This document shows, piece by piece, positions 26,255 to 36,806 of a stretch of DNA of 64,000 bases. A model generated the notes under the pieces. The model did not search any database. It was not told the DNA's origin and worked only from the letters and a program-made list of their open reading frames with translations. The stretch is taken from assembly GCA_041688815.1 (NCBI GenBank), contig JBDNHK010000057.1, forward strand, positions 81,193 through 145,192, given 5' to 3'. The first letter of the stretch is position 1. Every line of letters starts with the position of its first letter. The stretch comes from Rhabdothermincola_A sp041688815. Lineage in GTDB: Bacteria; Actinomycetota; Acidimicrobiia; Acidimicrobiales; Acidimicrobilacustridaceae. The position numbers and the translations under genes were made by a program.

Positions 26255-27071
26255 AGGTGGTGGGGTCGGGACCCATCCGCCCCTCCGGGCCGTCCAGATC
26301 GTCGATCGCCGTCATCTCGTCGGCGCTCAGCTCGAAGTCGAACAGGGCCACGTTCGACACGATGCGCTCGGCGGTGACCGACTTCGGGATCACGGCGATG
26401 CCGTGTTGCAGCTCCCACCGCAGAGTGACCTGGGCCGGGGTGCGACCGTGGGCTTCGGCGATCCCCTGGATCACCGGGTCGTCGGCCACCCGGCCCCGGG
26501 CGATGGGGCTCCAGGCCTCGGTGACGATGCCGTGCAGGTCGTGGAAGTCGCGCAGGGTGCGCTGTTGGAAGTAGGGATGCAGCTCGATCTGGTTGACTGC
26601 GGGCACGACCCCGGTGGCCTCGATGATGCGGTGGAAGTGCTCGGGCTCGAAGTTGGACACCCCGATCGAGCGGACCCGCCCCTGGTCGCGCAGCTCGACG
26701 AACGTCTTCCAGGTCTCGACGTAGAGATCGTTGGCCGGGGCCGGCCAGTGGATGAGCAGCAGGTCGAGCGCGTCGAGCCCGAGGGCGGCCATGCTTCCGT
26801 CGAAGGACTCGAGGGTCTTGTCTCGGCCCTGGTAGGAGTTCCACACCTTGGTGGTGACGAACACCTCGGCGCGGGCCCGGCCGCGGGCGGCGATGCCCTC
26901 GCCGACGCCGGCTTCGTTCATGTAGCCCCACGCCGTGTCGATCCGGGGGTACCCGGCATCGAGGGCCTCACCCACGATGCGGGCGGTGTCCTCGGCCGGC
27001 ACCTGGAACACCCCGAACCCGACCTGGGCGATGGCCGAGCCGTCGTTCATGGGCAGCATCGGAACGGTCAT
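26247..27071 (-). CDS. Aldo/keto reductase
   Basis: 274 residues, NADPH-dependent TIM-barrel reductase. Catalytic tetrad positions are visible: Asp in RIDTAWGYMNE with Tyr, Lys in FVTTKVWN and His in LLIHWPAP; SIGVSNFEPEH and AVIPKSV are family signatures. Close to the 2,5-diketo-D-gluconate reductase-like AKR5 group by pattern. ATG 27071 is chosen over the longer frame (to 27197), which is low in family resemblance and would run into the divergent gene; GAGGGG lies upstream. Confidence 0.9.
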   Translation of the reverse strand: MTVPMLPMNDGSAIAQVGFGVFQVPAEDTARIVGEALDAGYPRIDTAWGYMNEAGVGEGIAARGRARAEVFVTTKVWNSYQGRDKTLESFDGSMAALGLDALDLLLIHWPAPANDLYVETWKTFVELRDQGRVRSIGVSNFEPEHFHRIIEATGVVPAVNQIELHPYFQQRTLRDFHDLHGIVTEAWSPIARGRVADDPVIQGIAEAHGRTPAQVTLRWELQHGIAVIPKSVTAERIVSNVALFDFELSADEMTAIDDLDGPEGRMGPDPTTFS

Positions 27072-27195
27072 GGGTGGGTCCCCTCGAGCGGCACGAGTAG
27101 CGGCTGGACGAGCCCAGCATGCCAGGTACCGACACGACGCGACATCGCCAGCACTCCCGGAGTGCGTTCGGGCCGAGCCCGGCCACACTGGGGTC

Positions 27196-29220
<2,025 letters not shown>

Positions 29221-29252
29221 CCCCGCACGGGCAGCCCGACCGCCAGGCCTGC

Positions 29253-29302
29253 GAACCTGTCTACCAACCCTGCCGCCCAGGGCGGCGAAACGCGACAGGT
29301 TC
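29253..29302 (+). terminator. Imperfect hairpin, first of a related pair
   Basis: Outer arms GAACCTGTC (29253-29261) and GACAGGTTC (29294-29302), inner arms GCCGCCC/GGGCGGC (29272-29278, 29280-29286). It shares GCGAACCTGTCTACCAAC with the next hairpin. Located 32 bases after the YyaL stop; probably a terminator without U-tract. Confidence 0.5.
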
Positions 29303-29312
29303 ACCCCACACG

Positions 29313-29364
29313 CGAACCTGTCTACCAACGCTGCCCTCTTGGGCAGCGTTGGTAGACAGGTTCG
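29313..29364. terminator. Perfect 24-bp hairpin between convergent genes
   Basis: Arms 29313-29336 and 29341-29364 are exact reverse complements over 24 bases with a TCTT loop, the longest perfect stem I found. No U-tract on either side. It separates the convergent YyaL-like gene and the thiolase operon, so a bidirectional terminator is likely; a mobile palindromic repeat is the alternative. Confidence 0.6.
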
Positions 29365-29371
29365 GCAAAAG

Positions 29372-29401
29372 GACGGCGGGGTTGACGGCGGGGTTGACGG
29401 C
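29372..29401. repeat. 12-bp tandem repeat, 2.5 copies
   Basis: GACGGCGGGGTT occurs twice exactly and then partly (29372-29383, 29384-29395, 29396-29401), next to the 24-bp hairpin and before the thiolase stop. Confidence 0.8.
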
Positions 29402-29421
29402 AGTGTGGGGCCGAGTGAGGG

Positions 29422-30624
29422 TCAGGCGGCCGACTTCTCGAGGATGTGCACGCCGCAGGCCGACCCGAGGCCGATGACGTGGGCCAGGCCCACCTTGGCC
29501 CCCTCGATCTGGCGGTCGCCGGCCTCACCCCGCAGATGATGGGCCACCTCCCACACGTTGGCGATGCCGGTGGCGGCGATGGGATGGCCCTTCGACTCGA
29601 GGCCGCCGGACACGTTCACCGGGGTCGAGCCGTCACGCCAGGTGGCACCCGACTGGAAGAAGTCGACTGCGCCACCCTCGGCGCACAGCATGAGGTTGTC
29701 GTAGTGCACCAGCTCGGCGGTGGCGAAGCAGTCGTGCAGCTCCACCAGGTCGAGGTCCTCGGGGCCGACACCGGCCTGCTCGTAAGCGATCGTGGCGGCG
29801 TTGCGGGTGAGGGTGTTGACGTTGGGGAGGATCTGGCAGGCCTCTTCCCACGGGTCCGAGGTGAGCACGCTGGCCACGACCTTCACGGCCCGGCGCCGCT
29901 GCTCGAGCGACAACGTCTTGAGCTTGGCGTCGCTCACCAGCACCGCGGCAGCCGCACCGTCGCAGTTGGCCGAGCACATGGCCCGCGTGTTCGGGTAGGC
30001 GATCATGGGCTCTCCCATGATCTGCTCGAGGGTCATCTTCTTGGTGTAGGCCGCGAGCGGGTTGAGGGTGGAGTGAGCGTGGTTCTTCTCGGCGATACGG
30101 GCGAACAGCTCGAAGCTGGTGCCGCCGTACCGGTGGCCGTACTCCATGCCGATCTGGGCGAACACACCCGGCATGATGTCGGTGCCCACCCGGCCGTCGA
30201 GCCCGGTGACCGCGCCGTAGCGACCCCCCGGGGTCCACTCGTCGGCTGCGGCCTTCGGTGCGCCGACACCGAGCATGCCGGCACCGGACAGCTTCTCGAC
30301 GCCGACGGCGAGGCCCATGTCGCACTCGCCGGCCTTGATGGCCATGATCACCGTGCGCAGGGCGGTGGCCCCGGTGGCACAGGCGTTGGCCACGTTGAAC
30401 ACCGGGATGCCGGTCTGGCCGATCTGCTTCTGGAGCTGCTGGCCGATGCCGGCCGCCGCTCCCATCAGGTTGCCGGCCGCGAGCACACCCATGTCCTTCA
30501 TGGTCACGCCACCGTCGGCCAGCGCGGCCAGCGCCGCCTCGGACGCGAGATCAACCGGGTCGAGGTCGGGGTGCTTGCCGAACTTGGTCATGTGGATCCC
30601 GAGGATCCAGACGTCATCTGCCAT
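29422..30624 (-). CDS. Thiolase-family protein (SCP-x/lipid-transfer type)
   Basis: 400 residues. Thiolase fold with the nucleophilic Cys in VANACATGATAL, His in LHDCFATAEL and the C-terminal GGLESKGHPIAATG and IGLGSACGVHIL. The pattern fits the SCP-x/Ltp branch, which acts in sterol or branched acyl-CoA chain shortening rather than simple acetoacetyl-CoA thiolysis. ATG 30624 has AGGGGA just upstream and begins one base after the stop of the zinc-ribbon gene, so both are one operon. Confidence 0.9.
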   Translation of the reverse strand: MADDVWILGIHMTKFGKHPDLDPVDLASEAALAALADGGVTMKDMGVLAAGNLMGAAAGIGQQLQKQIGQTGIPVFNVANACATGATALRTVIMAIKAGECDMGLAVGVEKLSGAGMLGVGAPKAAADEWTPGGRYGAVTGLDGRVGTDIMPGVFAQIGMEYGHRYGGTSFELFARIAEKNHAHSTLNPLAAYTKKMTLEQIMGEPMIAYPNTRAMCSANCDGAAAAVLVSDAKLKTLSLEQRRRAVKVVASVLTSDPWEEACQILPNVNTLTRNAATIAYEQAGVGPEDLDLVELHDCFATAELVHYDNLMLCAEGGAVDFFQSGATWRDGSTPVNVSGGLESKGHPIAATGIANVWEVAHHLRGEAGDRQIEGAKVGLAHVIGLGSACGVHILEKSAA

Positions 30625-30625
30625 G

Positions 30626-31027
30626 TCATTCCCCTTCGACGGGTTCAAAGCCGAAGCCGATGGCCTCGGTGCCGACGGTATCGGTGCCGATCGGGAAGGT
30701 GGCGAGACGCACCTTCATGCCGAGATGGACGTGTTCGGCGTCGGGTGGGGTGTTCACCACGTTGGCCTTCACGCTGGTGCCGTCGCAGTCGACGACGGCG
30801 GCCACATAAGGCGCCGGGATACCGGGTGCGGCCCAGTTGACGATGGTGAAGGCCCGCACCTCGCCCTCGGTGGCGACGGGAGCCTTGACGAACTCGAGCC
30901 CGCCACAGTTGGCGCAGGCGTTGCGGCGGTCGAAGTACCGGGCTCCGCACGAAGTGCACTCATTGGCCACGAGGCGGGGCGATTCGCCCAGCTCGAGATA
31001 CTCGACCATCGGGACACTGGTCCCCAT
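30626..31027 (-). CDS. Zinc-ribbon/OB-fold acyl-CoA-associated protein (DUF35)
   Basis: 133 residues. N-terminal zinc ribbon with two C-X2-C pairs (CTSC and CANC) and a C-terminal OB-fold (AFTIVNWAAPG, VAAVVDCDG). Proteins of this family pair with SCP-x thiolases or MaoC-type hydratases and help bind acyl-CoA; the adjoining thiolase gene supports that. ATG 31027 used; ATG 31009 also possible. GGGGAG lies about eight bases upstream. Confidence 0.88.
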   Translation of the reverse strand: MGTSVPMVEYLELGESPRLVANECTSCGARYFDRRNACANCGGLEFVKAPVATEGEVRAFTIVNWAAPGIPAPYVAAVVDCDGTSVKANVVNTPPDAEHVHLGMKVRLATFPIGTDTVGTEAIGFGFEPVEGE

Positions 31028-31067
31028 CTCGGTTCTCCCCCTCCGCCGCCACCAGGGTGGCGCCGGC

Positions 31068-31670
31068 TCACCAGCCGCCCCGGTGGACGACCTCATCCAG
31101 GCTACGCCGTGGGCGGCGGGCGGAGAAACTCCGCCGCTGCCCTTCGGCCGCCTCGAAACCGACGGCGATGGTGCCGACGCAGCGCCGGTGCGGCGGGATG
31201 CCGAGGGCGGCCTTCACCGACGGCTCGTGCCCGAACTGCCCGAAGAAGCAGGCACCGAGCCCGCGATCGACCGCGGCCAGTAACGCCACCATGGCCGAGA
31301 AGGCCGAGTCGACGAACCAGTACGGAACGGGCCAGGCGTCGACGCCGGCCCCGAGCCCGGTGGAGGCCTTGTCGGGTTCGGCGTAGCGCTGGACGTAGGC
31401 CGCCGGGTCACCCACCGGGATCAGCAGGACCGGGGCCCGCAGCAGACCCGGCCAGGGGAACGACGGCCGGCGCGGCGCGGGCAGGGTGATGTCCCAGTAC
31501 CGGGCCGTCTCGTGGCCCTCGAGCACCACCAGGTCGAGGCCCTGGGTGTTGCCGGCGGCGGGGACGCGGACCGCGAGGGCGAGCAGCTCGTCGAGCAGGT
31601 CCGGCGGGACGGGGCGGTCGTCGAATGATCGAACCATGCGCCGGCCGCGGACGGTGTCGACGAACTCCAC
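31068..31670 (-). CDS. Nitroreductase-family flavoprotein
   Basis: 200 residues. Starts with the family signature RRMVRSFDDRPVPPDLLDELL (Arg residues that hold FMN phosphate; split here as RRMVRSF and PPDLL) and has AVRVPAAGNTQG and a C-terminal GFEAAEGQRRS. FMN/NAD(P)H oxidoreductase, substrate unknown. GTG start at 31670, without a clear promoter or ribosome site. It lies 40 bases before the zinc-ribbon gene and may be in one transcript with it. Confidence 0.85.
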   Translation of the reverse strand: MEFVDTVRGRRMVRSFDDRPVPPDLLDELLALAVRVPAAGNTQGLDLVVLEGHETARYWDITLPAPRRPSFPWPGLLRAPVLLIPVGDPAAYVQRYAEPDKASTGLGAGVDAWPVPYWFVDSAFSAMVALLAAVDRGLGACFFGQFGHEPSVKAALGIPPHRRCVGTIAVGFEAAEGQRRSFSARRPRRSLDEVVHRGGW

Positions 31671-31706
31671 GTCGGTGCAGGGCGAGCCGGGGCCGTGCGG
31701 CCCGGC

Positions 31707-32375
31707 TCAGCGCAGCTTGGCCAGGTCTTCGGCCATGGTCCAGCCGAAGGCGATGACCGAGTCGCCGCGAGCCGAGTCGAGCGGAGTGAAGAACTCCTCG
31801 AAACGAGGATCGAGCTTCTCGGGCTTGAGCGACTCGTGATCGAGGGCCAGCGGGAAGGTGCCGTCGCCCTTGGCCACGAAGGAGCGATCGTCGTAGGTGG
31901 AGCTGTCGATGCCGAAGCGCTTGGCCAGGCGTCGGCCCCACGCCCGCTCCTCGCCCGAGACCCGGTGATCGGGGCGGGGCACGATGTCGTCGAGGGAACG
32001 GAAGGCCTCGTACCCGCTCGGGGTGGCGAACCGGGTGCCCACCAGCACGTCCTCGTCGGGGAAGGCCAGCACCGCCCGGCGGAACTGGTCGGTCATGATC
32101 CCCCGCAGCACCGAGTCGCGTCGGGAGGTGCGCTTGATGGACGCCAGGCCGATGAGCACGCTGGGCGTGCCGCCGATCCGTTCGAGCGTGCAGAACGAAA
32201 AGCCCTTGAGGGCGGCACCCTCGCGGGCCAACGACACCAGCACCCAGGCCTCCATCTGCTTGGAGAGCAGGCCCACCTCGAAGCGGCTCGGACCGTCGGC
32301 GCACATGTCGGCCATCTCGGCCAGCTCGGCGTCGCTGAGTTGGGTGCAGTCCTTGGTCGTGACCTCGATCGCCAT
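31707..32375 (-). CDS. Conserved-looking hypothetical protein, 222 residues
   Basis: Good coding character, no family recognised with confidence. Early part LSDAELAEMADMCADGPSRF then GGTPSVLIGLASIKR and DEDVLVGTRFATPSGYEAF have the alternating strand/helix feel of a GNAT-like fold, but the acetyl-CoA loop (R/Q-x-x-G-x-G/A) is not evident. Soluble, two or three Cys. It precedes the nitroreductase by 36 bases on the same strand and could be in that operon. Confidence 0.6.
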   Translation of the reverse strand: MAIEVTTKDCTQLSDAELAEMADMCADGPSRFEVGLLSKQMEAWVLVSLAREGAALKGFSFCTLERIGGTPSVLIGLASIKRTSRRDSVLRGIMTDQFRRAVLAFPDEDVLVGTRFATPSGYEAFRSLDDIVPRPDHRVSGEERAWGRRLAKRFGIDSSTYDDRSFVAKGDGTFPLALDHESLKPEKLDPRFEEFFTPLDSARGDSVIAFGWTMAEDLAKLR

Positions 32376-32466
32376 GTGTCTCTGAAGCCCCCAGGAAGCC
32401 GAAACCGGACTCTCAGTCCAGCCGCGATCGGCCGGTCGTGCAAACCGGGTGCGGTCCGAAGGCCCG

Positions 32467-35400
32467 TCAGCCGCTCAACGCATCGGGGCCGAGCAGCACC
32501 CGCAGCTCGGCCATGAGGCCGCTGCGACCCTCCACGCAGAAGGCGTCGGGGAGGCGCACCACCTGGACCGGGCCGACGTGGAGGAACACCTGCGACTCCC
32601 CCGGGTGTTCGCGCAGCAGGTCCTTCAGCGCGGCCAGCAGAGGCTGGCTGAGCGCGCCCGGCGACACGTTGATGTGCAGCGGAGGGGCACCATCGATGAC
32701 GGGCTCGAAGCGCTCGATCTCGAGAGCCATCAGCTTGGGTTGGTCCTCGCGCTTGTCGACCCGGCCCTTCACCAGCACCACGGCGTCGTCCTCGAGCAGG
32801 TGGCCATACGCCGTCATAGTCTTCGGGAAGACCATGATCTCGATCGACGCCTTGAGGTCCTCGAGCACGAGCACGGCCATGAGGTCGCCCTTGCGGGTCC
32901 ACTTGCGCTGGAGGTTGGTGACGAGGCCCCCCACGGTGCGCAGCAACCCCTCGTCGACCTCCTCGAGCTCGTCGATGGTGCACTCGCTGCGGCGGCGCAA
33001 AGATGCTTCGGCGCCCATCAACGGGTGATCGGACACGTAAAGCCCGAGCATCTCCTTCTCGAAGGCCAGGCGCTGTCGCTTGTCGAAGTCGTCGTCGGGG
33101 ATGACGTAGCGGTTGGCGGCGAGCCCTGATGCCGGGTCGGGTTCAGCCACCGAGAAGAGGTCGAACTGGCCTTCGGCCTCCTTGCGACGACGAACCACCG
33201 TCTCGTCGATGATCTTGTCGTAGTAGCCCAGCAGACCCTTGCGGCTGTAGCCCATCGAGTCGAAGCCCCCGGCCTTGATGAGCGACTCGATGGTGCGCTT
33301 GTTGAGCACACCGAGATCGACCCGGTCGGCGAAGTCGTAGAAGTCGGCAAACGGTCCGCCGGCGTCACGCTCGGCCAGGACCAGCCCGACCAGCCCCTCC
33401 CCCACGTTGCGGACCGCCGACATACCGAAGACGATCGCTCGTGAGCCGTCGGGGCGGTCGACGGCGACGAAGTCGCTGACCGAGACGTTCACGTCGGGGA
33501 CCTGGACGTCGAGCCCCATCTGGCGGCACTCGGCCAGGTAGACGGCCGCCTTGTCGAGGTTGGTCTTGACGCTGGTGAGCAGGGCCGCGAAGTACTCGAC
33601 CGGGTAGTGCGCCTTCAGATAGGCGGTCTGGTACGCCACCAACCCGTACCCGTAGCTGTGGCTCTTGTTGAACGCATAGTCGGCGAACGGTTCGATGATG
33701 TCGAACAGGGAGGTACCGATGGCCGCGCCGTAGCCGTTGGCCTCGGTGCCGGTCACGAACTTCTCGCGCTCCTTGGCGATGAGGACGCGGTCCTTCTTGC
33801 CGCAGGCCTTCCGGAGGTTGTCGGCATCGGCTAATGAATAGCCGGCGAACTTCTGCGCCACCCGCATGACCGACTCCTGGTAGATCATCAGGCCCTGCGT
33901 GTCGCCGAGAATCTCCTCGAGGTCGGGATGCAGGTACTTGATCGGCTTGCGGCCGTTCTTGTAGTCGGCGTAGTCGTTGTGCATGTTGGCCGACATGGGA
34001 CCCGGCCGGTAGAGAGCCACGAGCGCGGCGACGTCCTCGAACGAGGTGGGGGCCAGCGAACGCATGAGCGTACGCATGGGGCCGCCCTCCAACTGGAACA
34101 CGCCGATCGAGTCGCCGTCGCGCAGGAGCTGGAGCGTCTTGTCGTCGTCGAGAGCGACGTCGTCGATGTCGAGATCGACGTTCTGGGTGTACTTGACCAT
34201 CTCGACGGTGTCGGTGATGACGTCGAGGTTGCGCAGACCGAGGAAGTCCATCTTGAGCAGGCCGAGCTCTTCGACCCCGTGCATCTCGTACTGGGTGACG
34301 ACCGGGGCCAGCTCGGGGTCGCTGCCCGCCTCGGGCTTGCGCTGGATGGGGAGGTACTCGGTGAGCGGCTCCTTGGTGATCACCACCGCGGCGGCGTGGA
34401 TGCCGTCCTGGCGGCGCAGCCCTTCGAGCCCCGTGGCCACCTCGACGACCTTGCGGGCGTCGGGGTCGGTGGCGCACATCTCCCGCAGGTCGGCGGCCAT
34501 CTTGTAGCCCTCGAGGTACTTGGGGTGCTCTTCGAGACAGGCGTACAACGGCGTGTCGCGCCCCATGACCAGCGGGGGCATGGCCTTGGCCACCTTGTCG
34601 CCCAGGGCGTACGGGTAGCCGAGCACCCGCGCCGCGTCGCGTACGGCGGCCCGGGCCTTGATGGTGGAGAACGTGACGATCTGGGCCACGTGGTCGCGCC
34701 CATAGCGCTCGGCGGCGTAGCGGATCATCTCGTCTCGGTACCGCGAGTCGAAGTCCATGTCGATGTCGGGCATCGAGATGCGACTCGGGTTGAGGAAGCG
34801 CTCGAAGAGCAGGTCGTAGCGGATGGGATCGAGGTCGGTGATGCGCAGCGTGTAGGCCACCGCACAGCCGGCCGCCGACCCCCGACCAGGGCCGACGCGC
34901 ACACCCAGCTCGCGGGCGTGGCGGATGAGGTCCCAGACGATCAGGAAGTAGGAGCTGAACCCCATGTCGCCGATCACCTTCAGCTCGTAGGCCAATCGTT
35001 CCACCACGTGATCGGGCAGCGGATCACCCCACCGCTCGGCGGCGCCGGCGAACGTGAGGTGGCGGAGGTACTCGTCGGTGTCGGTGAAGCCCTCGGGCAG
35101 GGGGAAGTTGGGCAGCTGCGGCTTGCCGAACTCGATCTCGAGCTCGCAGCGCTCGGCGATCCAGAGGGTGTTGTCGCATGCCTCGGGCACCTCGCGGAAC
35201 AGCGAGCGCATCTCGGCCGCCGACTTCAGGTAGTGCTGGTCGCCGTGGAACTTGAAGCGGTTCGGGTCGCTCATCAGCGAGCCGGTCTGGACGCACAGGA
35301 GCGCATCGTGCGAAACGGCGTCGTGCTGGTGGGTGTAGTGGCTGTCGTTGGTGGCCACGAGCGGGGCGCCGATGGCGCGGGCGATCTCGAGCAACCGGGG

Positions 35401-36003
35401 GTTGGTGGTGCGCTGCTCGGGGATGCCGTGGTCCTGGAGCTCGACGAAGAGGTTGTCCTTGCCGAAGATGTCCTGCAGGCGCGCCGCCTTCTCGATGGCC
35501 CCCTGCTCGTCGCCCTGCAGCAGCGCCTGCAGCACCTGCCCACCGAGACACCCCGTGGTGGCGATGATGCCGTCGTGATGGGCCTCGAGCAGCTCCCAGT
35601 CGACCTTGGGCTTCATGTAGTAGCCCTCGAGATAGGCCCGGCTCGAGAGCTGGATCAGGTTCTTGTAGCCAACGGCGTTCTCGGCCAGGGTGGTGAGGTG
35701 GTAGTAGGCCTTGCGCCCGCCCTCGGAGTCGCCACCGCTGTCGTCCATGCGCCCCCGGCGGGCCGGGCGCTCGGTGCGGTGCTCGTAGGCCTGGTAGAGC
35801 TCGGTGCCGATGATCGGCTTCACGCCCTGGGCCTTGGCCGCCTTGTAGAAGTCGAGGACCCCGTACATGTTGCCGTGGTCGGTGATGCCCACCGCCGGTT
35901 GCCCGTCGGCGGCGGCGGCCGCCACCACGTCACCCACCCGCGCCGCCCCGTCGAGCATCGAGAACTCGGTGTGCAGATGCAGGTGGGTGAACGACTCCGA
36001 CAC
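32467..36003 (-). CDS. dnaE: DNA polymerase III alpha subunit
   Basis: 1178 residues, replicative polymerase catalytic subunit. N-terminal PHP domain (HLHLHTEFSMLDGA, GITDHGNMYG), polymerase core with the catalytic Asp pair in PDIDMDFDSRYRDE, GPGRGSAAG, and NKSHSYGYGLVAYQTAYLK, then a helix-hairpin-helix region (LIKAGGFDSMG) and the C-terminal OB-fold (IEIMVFPKTM). Length and order fit DnaE1. GTG 36003 has GAGGAG seven bases upstream. The order dnaE, rluD, lspA, ileS resembles that in mycobacteria. A DnaA-box-like palindrome lies about 85-105 bp upstream. Confidence 0.97.
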   Translation of the reverse strand: MSESFTHLHLHTEFSMLDGAARVGDVVAAAAADGQPAVGITDHGNMYGVLDFYKAAKAQGVKPIIGTELYQAYEHRTERPARRGRMDDSGGDSEGGRKAYYHLTTLAENAVGYKNLIQLSSRAYLEGYYMKPKVDWELLEAHHDGIIATTGCLGGQVLQALLQGDEQGAIEKAARLQDIFGKDNLFVELQDHGIPEQRTTNPRLLEIARAIGAPLVATNDSHYTHQHDAVSHDALLCVQTGSLMSDPNRFKFHGDQHYLKSAAEMRSLFREVPEACDNTLWIAERCELEIEFGKPQLPNFPLPEGFTDTDEYLRHLTFAGAAERWGDPLPDHVVERLAYELKVIGDMGFSSYFLIVWDLIRHARELGVRVGPGRGSAAGCAVAYTLRITDLDPIRYDLLFERFLNPSRISMPDIDMDFDSRYRDEMIRYAAERYGRDHVAQIVTFSTIKARAAVRDAARVLGYPYALGDKVAKAMPPLVMGRDTPLYACLEEHPKYLEGYKMAADLREMCATDPDARKVVEVATGLEGLRRQDGIHAAAVVITKEPLTEYLPIQRKPEAGSDPELAPVVTQYEMHGVEELGLLKMDFLGLRNLDVITDTVEMVKYTQNVDLDIDDVALDDDKTLQLLRDGDSIGVFQLEGGPMRTLMRSLAPTSFEDVAALVALYRPGPMSANMHNDYADYKNGRKPIKYLHPDLEEILGDTQGLMIYQESVMRVAQKFAGYSLADADNLRKACGKKDRVLIAKEREKFVTGTEANGYGAAIGTSLFDIIEPFADYAFNKSHSYGYGLVAYQTAYLKAHYPVEYFAALLTSVKTNLDKAAVYLAECRQMGLDVQVPDVNVSVSDFVAVDRPDGSRAIVFGMSAVRNVGEGLVGLVLAERDAGGPFADFYDFADRVDLGVLNKRTIESLIKAGGFDSMGYSRKGLLGYYDKIIDETVVRRRKEAEGQFDLFSVAEPDPASGLAANRYVIPDDDFDKRQRLAFEKEMLGLYVSDHPLMGAEASLRRRSECTIDELEEVDEGLLRTVGGLVTNLQRKWTRKGDLMAVLVLEDLKASIEIMVFPKTMTAYGHLLEDDAVVLVKGRVDKREDQPKLMALEIERFEPVIDGAPPLHINVSPGALSQPLLAALKDLLREHPGESQVFLHVGPVQVVRLPDAFCVEGRSGLMAELRVLLGPDALSG

Positions 36004-36084
36004 CCGGCAACTCCTCGATCTTCTCCACTGGCGTGGGCGCGCCGAGACGCCCCACGAGGCTCGTCATCGCACCGCTGCCCTTCG

Positions 36085-36108
36085 TCGTCCACAGGGATCT
36101 GTGGACGA
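36085..36108. promoter_or_regulatory. Perfect 10-bp inverted repeat with DnaA-box-like halves upstream of dnaE
   Basis: TCGTCCACAG, GGAT, CTGTGGACGA. Each arm contains TCGTCCACA, one base from the actinobacterial DnaA box TTGTCCACA. An ACACCGGTGT palindrome follows at 36112-36121. It could be a DnaA-responsive control site for dnaE or just a hairpin. Confidence 0.4.
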
Positions 36109-36122
36109 ATTACACCGGTGTG

Positions 36123-36308
36123 ATGCTCCGACGGCGACTGTAGCGGAGCCGCCGCCGGGCTGCCGCGGCCGACGATCCCCGCCCGGGGCGGGACGTCGGA
36201 ATCCTGGTCCTGGTGGTCGGCGGGGCCGGGGTCGCCTTCATCCTGGTGGGCCTGGTTCTCGTCGTCTCGGGCTACCAACTGTCGAAGGTGCAGGCCACCA
36301 CGACCTGA
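36123..36308 (+). pseudogene. Short membrane-protein ORF interrupted by an in-frame TAG
   Basis: ATG at 36123 opens six codons (MLRRRL), then TAG, then the same frame continues for 54 codons with a basic stretch and one strong membrane helix (VGILVLVVGGAGVAFILVG) ending SKVQATTT. No good start lies between TAG and the helix except a GTG within it. Either a broken 61-residue membrane protein, a base error, or chance. The gap 36004-36410 otherwise holds the dnaE upstream site and the leader ORF below. Confidence 0.3.
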
Positions 36309-36369
36309 CCGGCCGTCCTCCGCACCCGATGAGGTACTCGGTGTCCCAGCGACGCGAGATGATGAACTC

Positions 36370-36414
36370 ATGACAAACCTTCCCCCTTCGTGCCCCGGCC
36401 GCCGGCCCCGATGA
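36370..36414 (+). other. Possible 14-codon leader ORF
   Basis: ATG 36370 to TGA 36412-36414 encodes MTNLPPSCPGRRPR and ends with ATGA overlapping the start of the next gene. GATGAT six bases before ATG is a weak -10. If real it would couple translation of the gene at 36411; no regulatory signal is evident in the peptide. Confidence 0.25.
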
Positions 36415-36806
36415 GTTTCGGTCAGCAGTCGGGGCCACCCGCCTCGGCCAAGCAGGTGGGCTACCTGCGATCGCTGGTCGAGCAGGCCGGCTACGACGGG
36501 TTCCGCGACGCTCGCCACCCGCTCGGGCTCACCCAACGCCAGGCCGGAGGCAAGTTCACCACCACGGAGGCATCGGTCCTCATCGACCAGCTCCTGGCCG
36601 GCGAGGTCAGCCCTGACGACGCCGACCCGCCACCGTTCACCGGAGCTCTGTCGGCGGCGGCCGAGCGCCGGGCCGAAGCGGCCGCAGGCCGGCTCGAGGC
36701 CGAGCGGGCCGAGGCGGTGCGAGGCATGCCGGCGGAGCTGTTGGCCGCCGAGCTCGAACGCCGAGGCTGGGCGGTGTCGGCGCCCGAGGACCGACGTCAG
36801 AGATAG
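36411..36806 (+). CDS. Helical hypothetical protein, 131 residues
   Basis: N-terminal module ASAKQVGYLRSLVEQAGYDG followed by LTQRQAGGKFTTTEASVLIDQLL resembles small domains, found in actinobacterial and phage proteins, that begin with 'KQ..YL..L' and end with 'EAS.LID.L' (DUF3072-like). The second half is a charged Ala/Glu/Arg helix, probably a coiled coil. No catalytic motif. GTG 36390 is an alternative start. The last 10 bases overlap the convergent proteasome-activator gene. Confidence 0.65.
   Translation: MSFGQQSGPPASAKQVGYLRSLVEQAGYDGFRDARHPLGLTQRQAGGKFTTTEASVLIDQLLAGEVSPDDADPPPFTGALSAAAERRAEAAAGRLEAERAEAVRGMPAELLAAELERRGWAVSAPEDRRQR

Noticed and set aside
33928..36123. 731-codon plus-strand ORF opposite dnaE, and similar long antisense ORFs (for example 57825-59831, 10672-12966, 12-kb region of hisD)
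   Set aside because: They are frame shadows of GC-rich genes: composition dominated by Gly, His, Arg and Val, no family motifs, and complete overlap with well-supported genes.
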